A DNA stretch of 64,000 nucleotides from Thiohalomonas denitrificans (GTDB lineage: Bacteria > Pseudomonadota > Gammaproteobacteria > Thiohalomonadales > Thiohalomonadaceae), in the NCBI RefSeq assembly GCF_900102855.1, contig NZ_FMWD01000007.1, positions 1-64,000 of the forward strand, read 5' to 3'. The notes below the pieces were generated by a model. It searched no databases. It had not been told where the DNA came from and worked only from the letters and a program-made list of their open reading frames with translations. Position 1 is the stretch's first letter. Every line of letters starts with the position of its first letter. Below are positions 1-6,671 of this stretch, piece after piece. A program made the position numbers and the translations under genes.

Positions 1-342
1 AAGGAAGATGGCGTTACGCTGGAGGCGGACAACAAGGTGATTCGCGACGGTAACAAGGTGCGCGTCTACATGACCTCAGTGGCGCCCGTGTTTGGTATCG
101 ACAAATTCACGGTGAAGCAGGGTGATGAAGTGACCGTGGTGGTCACCAACCTGGACCGCATCGAGGATCTGGCCCACGGTTTCGTGATGACCAATCATGG
201 CGTTTCTTTTAATATCAGTCCGCAGCAGACGGCCTCTGTCACGTTTGTCGCCGACCAGCCGGGGGTCCATTGGTACTACTGCTCCTTCTTTTGTCATGCG
301 ATGCACATGGAGATGCGCGGGCGCATGTTGGTCGAAGCCTGA
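1..342 (+). CDS. nosZ: Nitrous oxide reductase, C-terminal CuA domain (5' end outside window)
   Basis: The reading frame is open from base 1 and ends at TGA 340-342, so only the last 113 residues are present. They form the cupredoxin CuA domain of periplasmic NosZ, which receives electrons and passes them to the CuZ site where N2O is reduced to N2. The CuA ligand loop is visible as [15 protein letters not shown]: two cysteines spaced CxxxC, a histidine and a methionine, with a further histidine in EDLAHGF. The usual downstream nosDFY accessory genes do not follow on this side. A short hairpin with a T-run lies 23 bp past the stop. The identity is very secure; whether the rest of the gene is intact cannot be seen. 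Confidence 0.96.
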   Translation, partial: KEDGVTLEADNKVIRDGNKVRVYMTSVAPVFGIDKFTVKQGDEVTVVVTNLDRIEDLAHGFVMTNHGVSFNISPQQTASVTFVADQPGVHWYYCSFFCHAMHMEMRGRMLVEA

Positions 343-364
343 GTAGATGCTCCTGACGTCATCC

Positions 365-381
365 GGCCCGGAGGGCTTTTT
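365..381 (+). terminator. Possible intrinsic terminator after nosZ
   Basis: GCCC-GGA-GGGC followed by TTTTT. The stem is only four to five base pairs with a three-base loop, so it is weak, but its position just behind nosZ and the T-run fit a Rho-independent terminator. Confidence 0.5.
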
Positions 382-402
382 ACCCTTCCGCATTCGGCAA
401 TC

Positions 403-531
403 CATGAACCTGGACTCACTCAACTGGTGCAGGCGGAGGCGTTTATCGCGGAGTACGGCGGCAAGCTGTTGCAGTTTGAAGAGATCACCCTGGATGTGAT
501 GGGCGAGCTTTCGAAGCCGAATATCGCTGAT
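403..531 (+). other. Unassigned open stretch between nosZ and the 624-1049 gene
   Basis: The 281 bp between nosZ and the next gene contain one open frame that reads protein-like (…QAEAFIAEYGGKLLQ…) until it runs into the inverted repeat at 532-577. It has no good start codon or Shine-Dalgarno sequence, and I recognise no family. It could be the tail of a decayed gene or chance. I do not call it a gene. Confidence 0.25.
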
Positions 532-577
532 GTAGGTCGGCCTTCAGTCCGACGCGGTCGGGCTAAAGCCCGACCTA
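532..577. repeat. Intergenic inverted repeat (GTAGGTCGG type)
   Basis: An outer TAGGTCGG / CCGACCTA pair encloses a perfect hairpin GTCGGGC-TAAA-GCCCGAC at 557-574. This looks like the palindromic intergenic repeats common in Gammaproteobacteria. It lies between the nosZ tail and the 3' end of the minus-strand gene, where it could also end transcription. A shorter related word (AGGTCGGCCTTCAG) recurs near 50447. Confidence 0.7.
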
Positions 578-623
578 GGCGGAGATCGCAAACTTGCGTG
601 GATCTGCGCTCTCGGACAGGCTC

Positions 624-1049
624 CTAGGCGTAGCCGCCGTGGCCGCCATAGGCGCCACGCTCCTTGTCCACCTGTTCGCAAGTCTTGCCCGGGTCGTTCG
701 GGTCGCGGAGCAGGTTTGCCTGGCACATATATTCGTGTCCCTCGGAGTCCTTGACCATCCGGAAAGCCGTCGATTCCACCGTGTCGAAGTTTTCCGAATC
801 GGTGAAGATGAAGTCGTATTCGCCATTGATGGTGATATTGAATTCACCTCCGAAGCTTTCACCGTAGTCGTGCCAACGGCTATTGATATCGCCCCCTTCG
901 ATGTTCGGGGACATCCTGGCATGGGGTTTGTCGTGCCAGGCGACTACTGTAGGTACCTTTTCCATGGTTGCAGCCAGTGCCTGGGCAATGATGCTTGCGG
1001 TCTTGTAGCCCATCTCCATACCACGGACATTGATGTCAATCTGTTTCAT
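624..1049 (-). CDS. Uncharacterised 141-residue protein
   Basis: The family is not recognised with confidence. The product is soluble and acidic, with no signal peptide or membrane segment. The N-terminus (MKQIDINVRGMEMGY) looks like the first strand of an alpha/beta fold. There are two cysteines (YMCQAN and KTCEQV), and the C-terminus is glycine-rich (YGGHGGYA), which could bind metal, though that is speculation. The start is supported by AGAGGTG seven bases upstream of the ATG. That Shine-Dalgarno sequence falls within a motif resembling the end of the 113-bp repeats described at 4555 and 38178. The gene sits alone, convergent with nosZ and divergent from the DUF1566 gene. Confidence 0.75.
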   Translation of the reverse strand: MKQIDINVRGMEMGYKTASIIAQALAATMEKVPTVVAWHDKPHARMSPNIEGGDINSRWHDYGESFGGEFNITINGEYDFIFTDSENFDTVESTAFRMVKDSEGHEYMCQANLLRDPNDPGKTCEQVDKERGAYGGHGGYA

Positions 1050-1051
1050 CA

Positions 1052-1067
1052 GGCACCTCTAAAAATT
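1052..1067. repeat. Possible relic of a MITE end in a gene leader
   Basis: GGCACCTCTAAAAATT resembles the ends of the repeats at 4555-4667 (GGGAACCTCTAAAA) and 38178-38284 (GGGCACTTCTA). On the minus strand it supplies the AGAGGTG Shine-Dalgarno sequence of the 141-residue gene. A match this short may be chance. Confidence 0.3.
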
Positions 1068-1157
1068 GGATTCGTGTCCATGTATTAGTTCCCTGTTGCG
1101 CCCCTGTCAAAAGCCGCGAATAGTGGTCCGAAGCGCCACATATCATGGCGGTGGTCG

Positions 1158-2288
1158 ATGTCAAGTTGCATGCTCGCCGAGACGAACATAAGACTCGGCG
1201 TGTCCCTGAGTTGTGGTGTAGCGGATCGGCCCCATATCGTTACCATGGACACCTATCCTGAAACGGGCCAGCGACTCTGTTATGACACCGAAGGTGGTCC
1301 GCGTCCCTGTGACTGGGGGGAGGATGCGGAAATTGGTGCCGGGTCAGCGTGGCCGGAGCCACGGTTCGTCACCGGGGCGGAAACCGTGCTTGATCACCTG
1401 ACGGGCCTGACCTGGACGCAAAATGCCAACCTCGCAGAGTTCCCGCTAACCTGGGAGGAGGCCCTGGAGTTTGTGGCGGACGTGGGGCTTGGGCACAGCG
1501 ACTGGCGACTACCGAACCGGCGTGAGCTGCGCAGCCTCCTCAGCTACCAGACCCATCGCCCCGCACTGCCCCGGGGGCATCCCTTTACCCAACTGTTTCC
1601 GGGCTGGTACTGGAGTAGCACCAGTGCTGCGATCAGCCCTGCCCATGCGTGGTATGTCCACATGGATGGGGGACGAATGTTCTACGGCGGCAAGGACCAG
1701 TCGTTCATGGTCTGGCCGGTGCGGGGCGAAGGCAACGGCTTGTTGAGTGCCACGGGACAGACCCGTTGCTACGATGAGGCAGGCCGCCCGATTCCCTGCA
1801 GTGGCTCTGGTCAGGACGGTGAACACCGGATGGGTCGCACCTGGCCTGAACCGCGGTTTGTGTGTGAGGGCGATGCGCTGTTCGACCGGCTTGCCGGGCT
1901 GGTCTGGCATCGCAATGCCGATTTGGCACAAGGCGCAGTGAACTGGCAGCAGGCACTAGAGGCCGTACAGCGGTTACGGGTGAAAGAGGGCAAGCCCTGG
2001 CGGCTTCCCAACGTAAACGAGCTCGAACTGCTGGTGGACTGTGACCACAGCAACCCGGCACTGCCGGCCGGGGCGAACTTCGACGACTTGGGAGAGGGCT
2101 ATTGGAGTGCCACCACCAGCGTCTATGAACCGGACTGGGCCTGGGCCCTCTACATGGCCAAGGGCGCGATCGGCGTTGGGCAGAAGCGGGATCCGCATTT
2201 CCAGGTAATGGCGGTCCGCGATGGCGCATCTCCGGGTGTGCACGACTCCGGTCTCAACGATTACCGCGAAAGTTGTACTGCTCTGTAG
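1158..2288 (+). CDS. Tandem DUF1566 (Lcl C-terminal-like) domain protein
   Basis: Two copies of the DUF1566 module, related to the C-terminal domain of the Legionella collagen-like adhesin Lcl, lie head to tail. Each has the hallmark order: an opening like TGQ(R)CYD, DxLTGLxW / DRLAGLVW, a W-x-x-A-L helix, WRLPN-x-x-E-L, then YWS(S/A)T and a closing VMAVRDG / VWPVRGE. The copies span about residues 35-195 and 200-365. Such domains usually sit on secreted or surface proteins, but no signal peptide is visible. ATG 1245 (MDTYPETGQ) is an equally plausible start because the domain begins there and the 29 residues before it look non-conserved. The biochemical role of the domain is unknown. Confidence 0.85.
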   Translation: MSSCMLAETNIRLGVSLSCGVADRPHIVTMDTYPETGQRLCYDTEGGPRPCDWGEDAEIGAGSAWPEPRFVTGAETVLDHLTGLTWTQNANLAEFPLTWEEALEFVADVGLGHSDWRLPNRRELRSLLSYQTHRPALPRGHPFTQLFPGWYWSSTSAAISPAHAWYVHMDGGRMFYGGKDQSFMVWPVRGEGNGLLSATGQTRCYDEAGRPIPCSGSGQDGEHRMGRTWPEPRFVCEGDALFDRLAGLVWHRNADLAQGAVNWQQALEAVQRLRVKEGKPWRLPNVNELELLVDCDHSNPALPAGANFDDLGEGYWSATTSVYEPDWAWALYMAKGAIGVGQKRDPHFQVMAVRDGASPGVHDSGLNDYRESCTAL

Positions 2289-2328
2289 ACGCTCCCGGGG
2301 GCCCCGTGCGCGTGGTATGCTCGAGGTC

Positions 2329-2595
2329 ATGAGCGACAATCCTTTCAAGGCAGACCCCAATGCCATGCACTTCGCTGCCGGTGCCTTTATTGGCGGTGTG
2401 ACCGGCCTGGCCTTGAGCTTTGTCGGTTACCCCCAGGAGACGGCTGCGATGATCGGGTTGGCGGCAACGACTGCAGTCGGACTCGCAAAGGGGACGCGTG
2501 ATAGTTCCCGCTACCCCGCGTCGCGTGCATTGAAGAACGGCCTGCTGATCGCATCGGGCGGCCTGATCACGCCGATCATGCTCGCGCTGCAGTAA
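2329..2595 (+). CDS. Small hypothetical membrane protein, 88 residues
   Basis: The start chosen is ATG 2329 (MSDNPFKADP), which has GAGG six bases upstream; an open frame extends further 5' but overlaps the DUF1566 gene. After a polar N-terminus there are two glycine/alanine-rich hydrophobic segments at roughly residues 15-50 and 68-88, separated by a basic loop (KGTRDSSRYPASRALK). That gives two predicted membrane helices with a glycine-zipper look (AAGAFIGGVTG). I do not recognise the family. It lies 40 bp after the DUF1566 gene on the same strand and may share its transcript. Confidence 0.65.
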   Translation: MSDNPFKADPNAMHFAAGAFIGGVTGLALSFVGYPQETAAMIGLAATTAVGLAKGTRDSSRYPASRALKNGLLIASGGLITPIMLALQ

Positions 2596-2626
2596 CTTCC
2601 GAGAAGTGGCGATGGGTCTCCAGCAC

Positions 2627-2695
2627 GTAGGTTGGTGCTGAGGAACGAAGCCCAACAAAATCAGCGTTGGGTTCGCATAACTCACCCCAACCTAC
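2627..2695. repeat. Intergenic palindromic repeat (GTAGGTTGG type)
   Basis: A 69-bp imperfect palindrome. The outer arms are GTAGGTTGG and CCAACCTAC and the inner arms CCCAAC and GTTGGG, with a short AT-rich centre. This repeat type (GTAGGTTGGGGTGAG…GCGAACCCAACG) is widespread between genes in proteobacteria. No coding function. Confidence 0.75.
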
Positions 2696-2749
2696 AAAAA
2701 ACGATGTTTTCGGACAGGCTCCTGGAGCACCAAACAGATAGAATCCCGA

Positions 2750-2855
2750 GCGAGGTGCAATCATTGATTTCGGGGATGCCAGGAATACATCCCTGTAGGC
2801 TCGACGGCCGCATTCCTGAGGCCGACGGCCACAAAATCAATGAGTTGCACCTCGC
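2750..2855. repeat. Long imperfect inverted repeat, 106 bp
   Basis: The left arm at 2750-2770 (GCGAGGTGCAATCATTGATTT) and right arm at 2834-2855 match over 21 of 22 bases in inverted orientation. The pairing resumes inside (GCCAGGAAT with ATTCCTGAGGC). The centre carries CATCCCTGTAGGCTCGACGG, words that recur in the element at 62568-62640. It lies just behind the methyltransferase gene's 3' end and could fold into a long hairpin in its transcript. It looks like a degenerate dispersed repeat. Confidence 0.6.
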
Positions 2856-2878
2856 CGCATTGGTATCTGATCGATGCT

Positions 2879-4435
2879 CTAGGCCGCTGTTCCGGGCTCC
2901 AGTAGTCCCTGCCTGGCAAACAGTTCGAGCATACGGGTGGTATTGGCGGAAATCATCTGTCTCAACTTCTCCCCTGTTTGGTTGCCTGCCAGGGCACTCA
3001 GGGTGCTGTCCTCCTCGAAGCGTCGTGCCAACTCCCTGACCAGCTCGGTCCGATCCCGCGTGCCGTCGAGCTGTTGCAGCAGCACTGTACTGAAGGGGTC
3101 CAGCCCTACCGTGGTGTGGTGGAATCCGGCGGCGTGGCCGATTCCGGCATCCGCCTGGACGCGGGCCAGGCGGTTGGCGCGCGGGCGCTCCTCGATTTGG
3201 TGGAACACCGTGTGTGGCGAAGGCGCAGCTCCGATCGCCTGATGGGCGAAGAGGCTGAATAGCTCACTGGTCAGGTGATCGAGCTGTGCCGCTGCGGCGC
3301 CCCCACCCGATGCTGTCACCTGCCGCTGCGCCACGGATACCAGGTCCTCGAATGACAGGCTGTCGGGAAACACGCGGTCGAGATGCGCGAGCGCGGCCTT
3401 GGTGAGCGGATGGGCCACCTGCACGCGTTCGCCCGTTGCGCTGGTGAATGGTGCTGCTTTAACGCGGCGCAGGTCGAGCTTCTTCGGCGGTTTCAAATCG
3501 GAATGGAAGGCATAGCCGTTGAATCGCTCCAGATCCGGATCACGGGCCACCCGGGATTCGGATCGGCACAGGAGGCTCTGGCGAAAATTGCGGTTGGTGA
3601 GGAAGTCGGTGTACTGCCAGCGCTGAATGGGATCCTCGATGGAGCCCAGCATCTGGTCCGCAGTCTCGCCCAGAGGTGAGGCGAACATGGAGTGCAGTTC
3701 GGTATCACACAGGTAGCGCAGGTCGTGCCTGGCAGCGTCCTCCACGAACCTGGAGAACAGAAACGGCTGGTTAATCTCCTCCAGGTATTCATGATAGAGA
3801 TAGCTGGGATGATTGCCGCGGATGCGGTCGATCTCCATGCGCAAATAGCGCCCGTGCAGGGCGTCGCTACCCTCCAGTGAGCCATCGAGGAAACCCAGCA
3901 ACTCGTGCGCTCCGGCCAGTCGCTCCTGCGGGGACTCCAGCTCGCGGGTGTGGTGTAACAGCATTTCCCGCAGCATGCCGCGCATGTGCCAGCCCGGCAG
4001 GGTGTTGTAGCTGATGTAGGCAACGCCATTTTCATTCAATCGGCCGCGGCAGATAGCGAGAATGCGTTCGCGTACCGCTTCGGGAGCCCATGAGTAGACC
4101 CCGTGGCAGATGATGTAATCGAAGCCCTCGCCCTCGGTATCGAACTGCAGGATATCGCCCTGGTGCAATTCGATGTTGGGGAGTTCGGCCTGTGCGATCA
4201 GCCGCTGCCCGTCTGCTACCTGGGTAGCGGAAAGCTCGATGCCGACGAAGTGTGCGTCCGGCAGTCGGAAGGCCATGGGGATGAGATTGCCACCGCTGGC
4301 ACAGCCCAGTTCCAGAACCCGGCACTGGTCCGGAGGGGCGGCATCGACGCCGAAAAGGCGTGCGACGGTGGCGAGAAAATTGGGATGTGTCTCCGGGAAC
4401 GGGCTGCTTTCGTAGGGTATCTCGTCGTAACTCAT
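2879..4435 (-). CDS. Class I SAM methyltransferase with methyltransferase regulatory domain
   Basis: The product has 518 residues. The N-terminal half is a Rossmann methyltransferase: motif I VLELGCASGGN at about residues 39-49, an acidic strand end in FVGIEL, and motif IV-like FDYIICHGVYSW. The middle (about 210-290) matches the predicted methyltransferase regulatory domain seen in proteobacterial proteins of this type (FLFSRFVEDAARHDLRYL). The C-terminal part is of unknown function. Substrate unknown: relatives are annotated from architecture only. The gene is monocistronic, and its promoter region contains a 113-bp repeat starting 120 bp upstream. Start: ATG at 4435 (MSYDEIPYESSPF), a typical N-terminus for the family. 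Confidence 0.88.
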   Translation of the reverse strand: MSYDEIPYESSPFPETHPNFLATVARLFGVDAAPPDQCRVLELGCASGGNLIPMAFRLPDAHFVGIELSATQVADGQRLIAQAELPNIELHQGDILQFDTEGEGFDYIICHGVYSWAPEAVRERILAICRGRLNENGVAYISYNTLPGWHMRGMLREMLLHHTRELESPQERLAGAHELLGFLDGSLEGSDALHGRYLRMEIDRIRGNHPSYLYHEYLEEINQPFLFSRFVEDAARHDLRYLCDTELHSMFASPLGETADQMLGSIEDPIQRWQYTDFLTNRNFRQSLLCRSESRVARDPDLERFNGYAFHSDLKPPKKLDLRRVKAAPFTSATGERVQVAHPLTKAALAHLDRVFPDSLSFEDLVSVAQRQVTASGGGAAAAQLDHLTSELFSLFAHQAIGAAPSPHTVFHQIEERPRANRLARVQADAGIGHAAGFHHTTVGLDPFSTVLLQQLDGTRDRTELVRELARRFEEDSTLSALAGNQTGEKLRQMISANTTRMLELFARQGLLEPGTAA

Positions 4436-4554
4436 GGGATTTCGTGCGGGCCTTCAGAGGCTCCGGTTCGATGGACAGAATGAATCATAATCGAGGGAAC
4501 GCAGAGGAATTGCAAATGCCAGGAAAGACAGAGACAGGGTGAACGCAGACTTAT

Positions 4555-4667
4555 GGGAACCTCTAAAAAAGTCATTTTTCGGTCACTCCCGCGAAAGCGG
4601 GGAGCCTAGTAAAATCAAACGGCTGGAATCCCGCTTTCGCGGGAATGAAGAATTAATAGAAGTGCCC
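4555..4667. repeat. MITE-like repeat, copy A
   Basis: A 113-bp element bounded by GGGAACCTCTA and TAGAAGTGCCC, imperfect terminal inverted repeats. Inside are two complementary blocks, CTCCCGCGAAAGCGGGGAG and ATCCCGCTTTCGCGGGAAT. A near-identical copy lies in reverse orientation at 38178-38284. It has no coding capacity. It fills most of the 370-bp gap between the methyltransferase and SnoaL-like genes; the remaining bases show no gene. Confidence 0.85.
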
Positions 4668-4805
4668 TTATATTGCGGATGGGAAAAGTAGTGCGGGCGG
4701 TTACCCCAAACCGGCAAGTCCAGCCAGATTCAGGAGTATCGCGTCTCGACGAGTCTCGCAGATGGTAAAGCGAACGGCTGTGAAAGCCCGCTCGCTGTTC
4801 TTCAT

Positions 4806-5177
4806 TTAGTGCTTGGGTGATTCGTCCCATGCCTGCACGTCGATCTCGCGGATGATCTTGTCGTCCTTGAGCTCGGCCAAGCCGTTGGTAAACACCTGCG
4901 TTCCATCCGGGTACTCGCACTCCTCGGAAAAGGCCAGGCTTCCGTCGCTCGCTAGTTCCCGGGTCACGCGGTGATTCAGCTGCCGGCTGAATATATCCCG
5001 ATAGTAGTTCCCAATGGCATCTTTACCTTTGAGTTCCAAAGGGCTGCTTGGGGGGTGACTGTGATCGATGACCCGTAGTTCGGCATTTTCGTCGTACATG
5101 CTGAGCAACCGGTCCAGATCGTGTCCTTCGATTGCGCTGTGCAGCGTACTGCAAACCATCTCACTTGTCCCTTTCAT
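4806..5177 (-). CDS. SnoaL-like / NTF2-fold protein
   Basis: A protein of 123 residues with the SnoaL-like (nuclear transport factor 2 superfamily) pattern. An N-terminal helix (HSAIEGHDLDRLLSMY) is followed by DENAELRVIDHSHPPSSP, the helix KGKDAIGNYYRDIF, and strands ending in ELKDDKIIREIDVQAWDE. Such proteins form a cone-shaped pocket, and many are isomerases, hydrolases or orphan binding proteins, so no substrate can be inferred. The start is ATG 5177 rather than ATG 5198: AAAGGAGG lies between them, seven bases before 5177, and would be inside the gene if the upstream start were used. Confidence 0.85.
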   Translation of the reverse strand: MKGTSEMVCSTLHSAIEGHDLDRLLSMYDENAELRVIDHSHPPSSPLELKGKDAIGNYYRDIFSRQLNHRVTRELASDGSLAFSEECEYPDGTQVFTNGLAELKDDKIIREIDVQAWDESPKH

Positions 5178-5288
5178 GACAGCCTCCTTTCCATGCATTG
5201 GATGACCCTGAGTCTAAGCCAGAATGTACCGAGTGCAAGGGGGCAAACACTGCGTTCTGGATCGGCTACGAGGGAGCTGCCGGGCGCT

Positions 5289-6530
5289 CTATAAGGCATC
5301 TTCCATGCGAAACCAGCACTGGGGGCGTGCCTCCTGTTCGTATCCGGCTTCCCGGGTGCAGGCGCCTGTACGGACGCTGTCATCGGAGAACGGGGCCTCC
5401 TCGTCGACCGGACACAGGGCTCCGGCGATAAAGGTATCGAGGCGGCATTGGGGGCTCGGGTAGCCGTGTACCAGGGTGGTGGGCCGCTGCCGGGTATCAC
5501 GCCGTGTAAGCTCCGTCTGATCCATCTCCCTGGTGTACGCAAACCATCGGGAAAGCGTGAGTCCGGCGAGGATATTTCGCCGGCAAGCCGTGCGTTCGTC
5601 GCTTGCGTGGTAATTGGCCGTACAAACGGCTTCGAGCTCGTCGGGTAGCGGTTCGGTCTGGTGCTGACGATACCTGGTCACCTTCAGGTAGCGTTTCATG
5701 CACTTTGCTGCGGCGAAGTAATCCGATTGTCCCTCCGAACTGGCCCCGAGTGCGTGCGGTGCGCCACCGAGGTGGTGTCCTATTTCATGGCAGATGACCA
5801 TGGCGTAGGCATCCCGATTCAACATCGGGTGGCGGGCCAATCCACCATTCAGGTCAATCTCGCGGATTTGGTTGATCTGCTTCTTTTCCCGGTCATACTC
5901 CTCCATCAGCCAGGAAACCGCTCCTTTCTTCTGATCTTCCCACTGCTGATCCATGATGAGTTGCTTTCCATGGTCGGCAAAAGCAGTCGTATAAAGCGTG
6001 GATATGGTATCGATGATGTACCTGAAAGCCTCTTCGTCGACATCATTGATGTCGTAGGGAAAGGGGGTTTGCCCCTCCCGTTCGCGATCGCCGGGCAGTA
6101 TGCAGCGCACATGCAGCTTTTCGTCGCTGCCGTAATACCCGATCTGCCCATCGAAAAAGTCGACGTAGCGAAATACCCCCTCGTTATGGCGGGATGAGGA
6201 CCAGTAGCGTCCCTTTTCCCTGAGGTTGGAAAACGTTTCGGTCGCCCCGCTTTCCACACAGCCTCCGTCGACCTGCGGGAACTCGGGGACAATCTCTTTG
6301 AGTTCCAGATCGGCATGGCAGAACATCTTTGCCATGTCCGCGCTCGATGGCAGGGTCATGTCCTTTTCTTCGCACGCGTCCAGGGCTTCATGCCAGGTGT
6401 ACGCGGCGCCGCCCGGTTCGTCCGAAGGGGCCGGCTTGAAGTCGAAATCCTCCGAAAGGTCATCGGCTGCCAGAGCCGGAACGGGCGAGGCCAGTAAAAG
6501 TACAGTAGCAAGCCAGAATAATGGTCTCAT
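5289..6530 (-). CDS. Secreted HExxH metalloprotease-like protein with DUF1566-like N-domain
   Basis: A signal peptide (MRPLFWLATVLLLASPVPALA) precedes about 413 residues. Residues 40-150 carry a DUF1566-like pattern: a helix TWHEALDACEEKDMTLPSSADM, then GRYWSSSRHNEGVFRYVDFF and a closing LHVRCI, with paired cysteines. The second half contains ICHEIGHHLGGAPH at about 246-259, a zinc-protease HExxH motif. It could be read as HExxHxxGxxH (metzincin-like), or as a gluzincin using the glutamate of SEGQSDYFA 14 residues further on. Several cysteines suggest periplasmic disulfides. ATG 6548 is an alternative start six codons upstream. Enzyme activity is inferred from the motif only. Confidence 0.8.
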   Translation of the reverse strand: MRPLFWLATVLLLASPVPALAADDLSEDFDFKPAPSDEPGGAAYTWHEALDACEEKDMTLPSSADMAKMFCHADLELKEIVPEFPQVDGGCVESGATETFSNLREKGRYWSSSRHNEGVFRYVDFFDGQIGYYGSDEKLHVRCILPGDREREGQTPFPYDINDVDEEAFRYIIDTISTLYTTAFADHGKQLIMDQQWEDQKKGAVSWLMEEYDREKKQINQIREIDLNGGLARHPMLNRDAYAMVICHEIGHHLGGAPHALGASSEGQSDYFAAAKCMKRYLKVTRYRQHQTEPLPDELEAVCTANYHASDERTACRRNILAGLTLSRWFAYTREMDQTELTRRDTRQRPTTLVHGYPSPQCRLDTFIAGALCPVDEEAPFSDDSVRTGACTREAGYEQEARPQCWFRMEDAL

Positions 6531-6671
6531 GGGTCCCCCATCACTCACGAAAGTGCCAATTCCTTTTGGCCGAACCGCTATCCGCGTGGTGGCCGTGCTG
6601 TGAGAAAAGCACAGGAGACGCTTTTTGCCAGCTTCTCGGGGGTTTACAAAAAACCCAATGGCTGATTACCT

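Noticed and set aside
76-423. Open frame on the minus strand under nosZ
   Set aside because: It is a shadow of the well-conserved nosZ CuA domain in another frame, with no ribosome-binding site.
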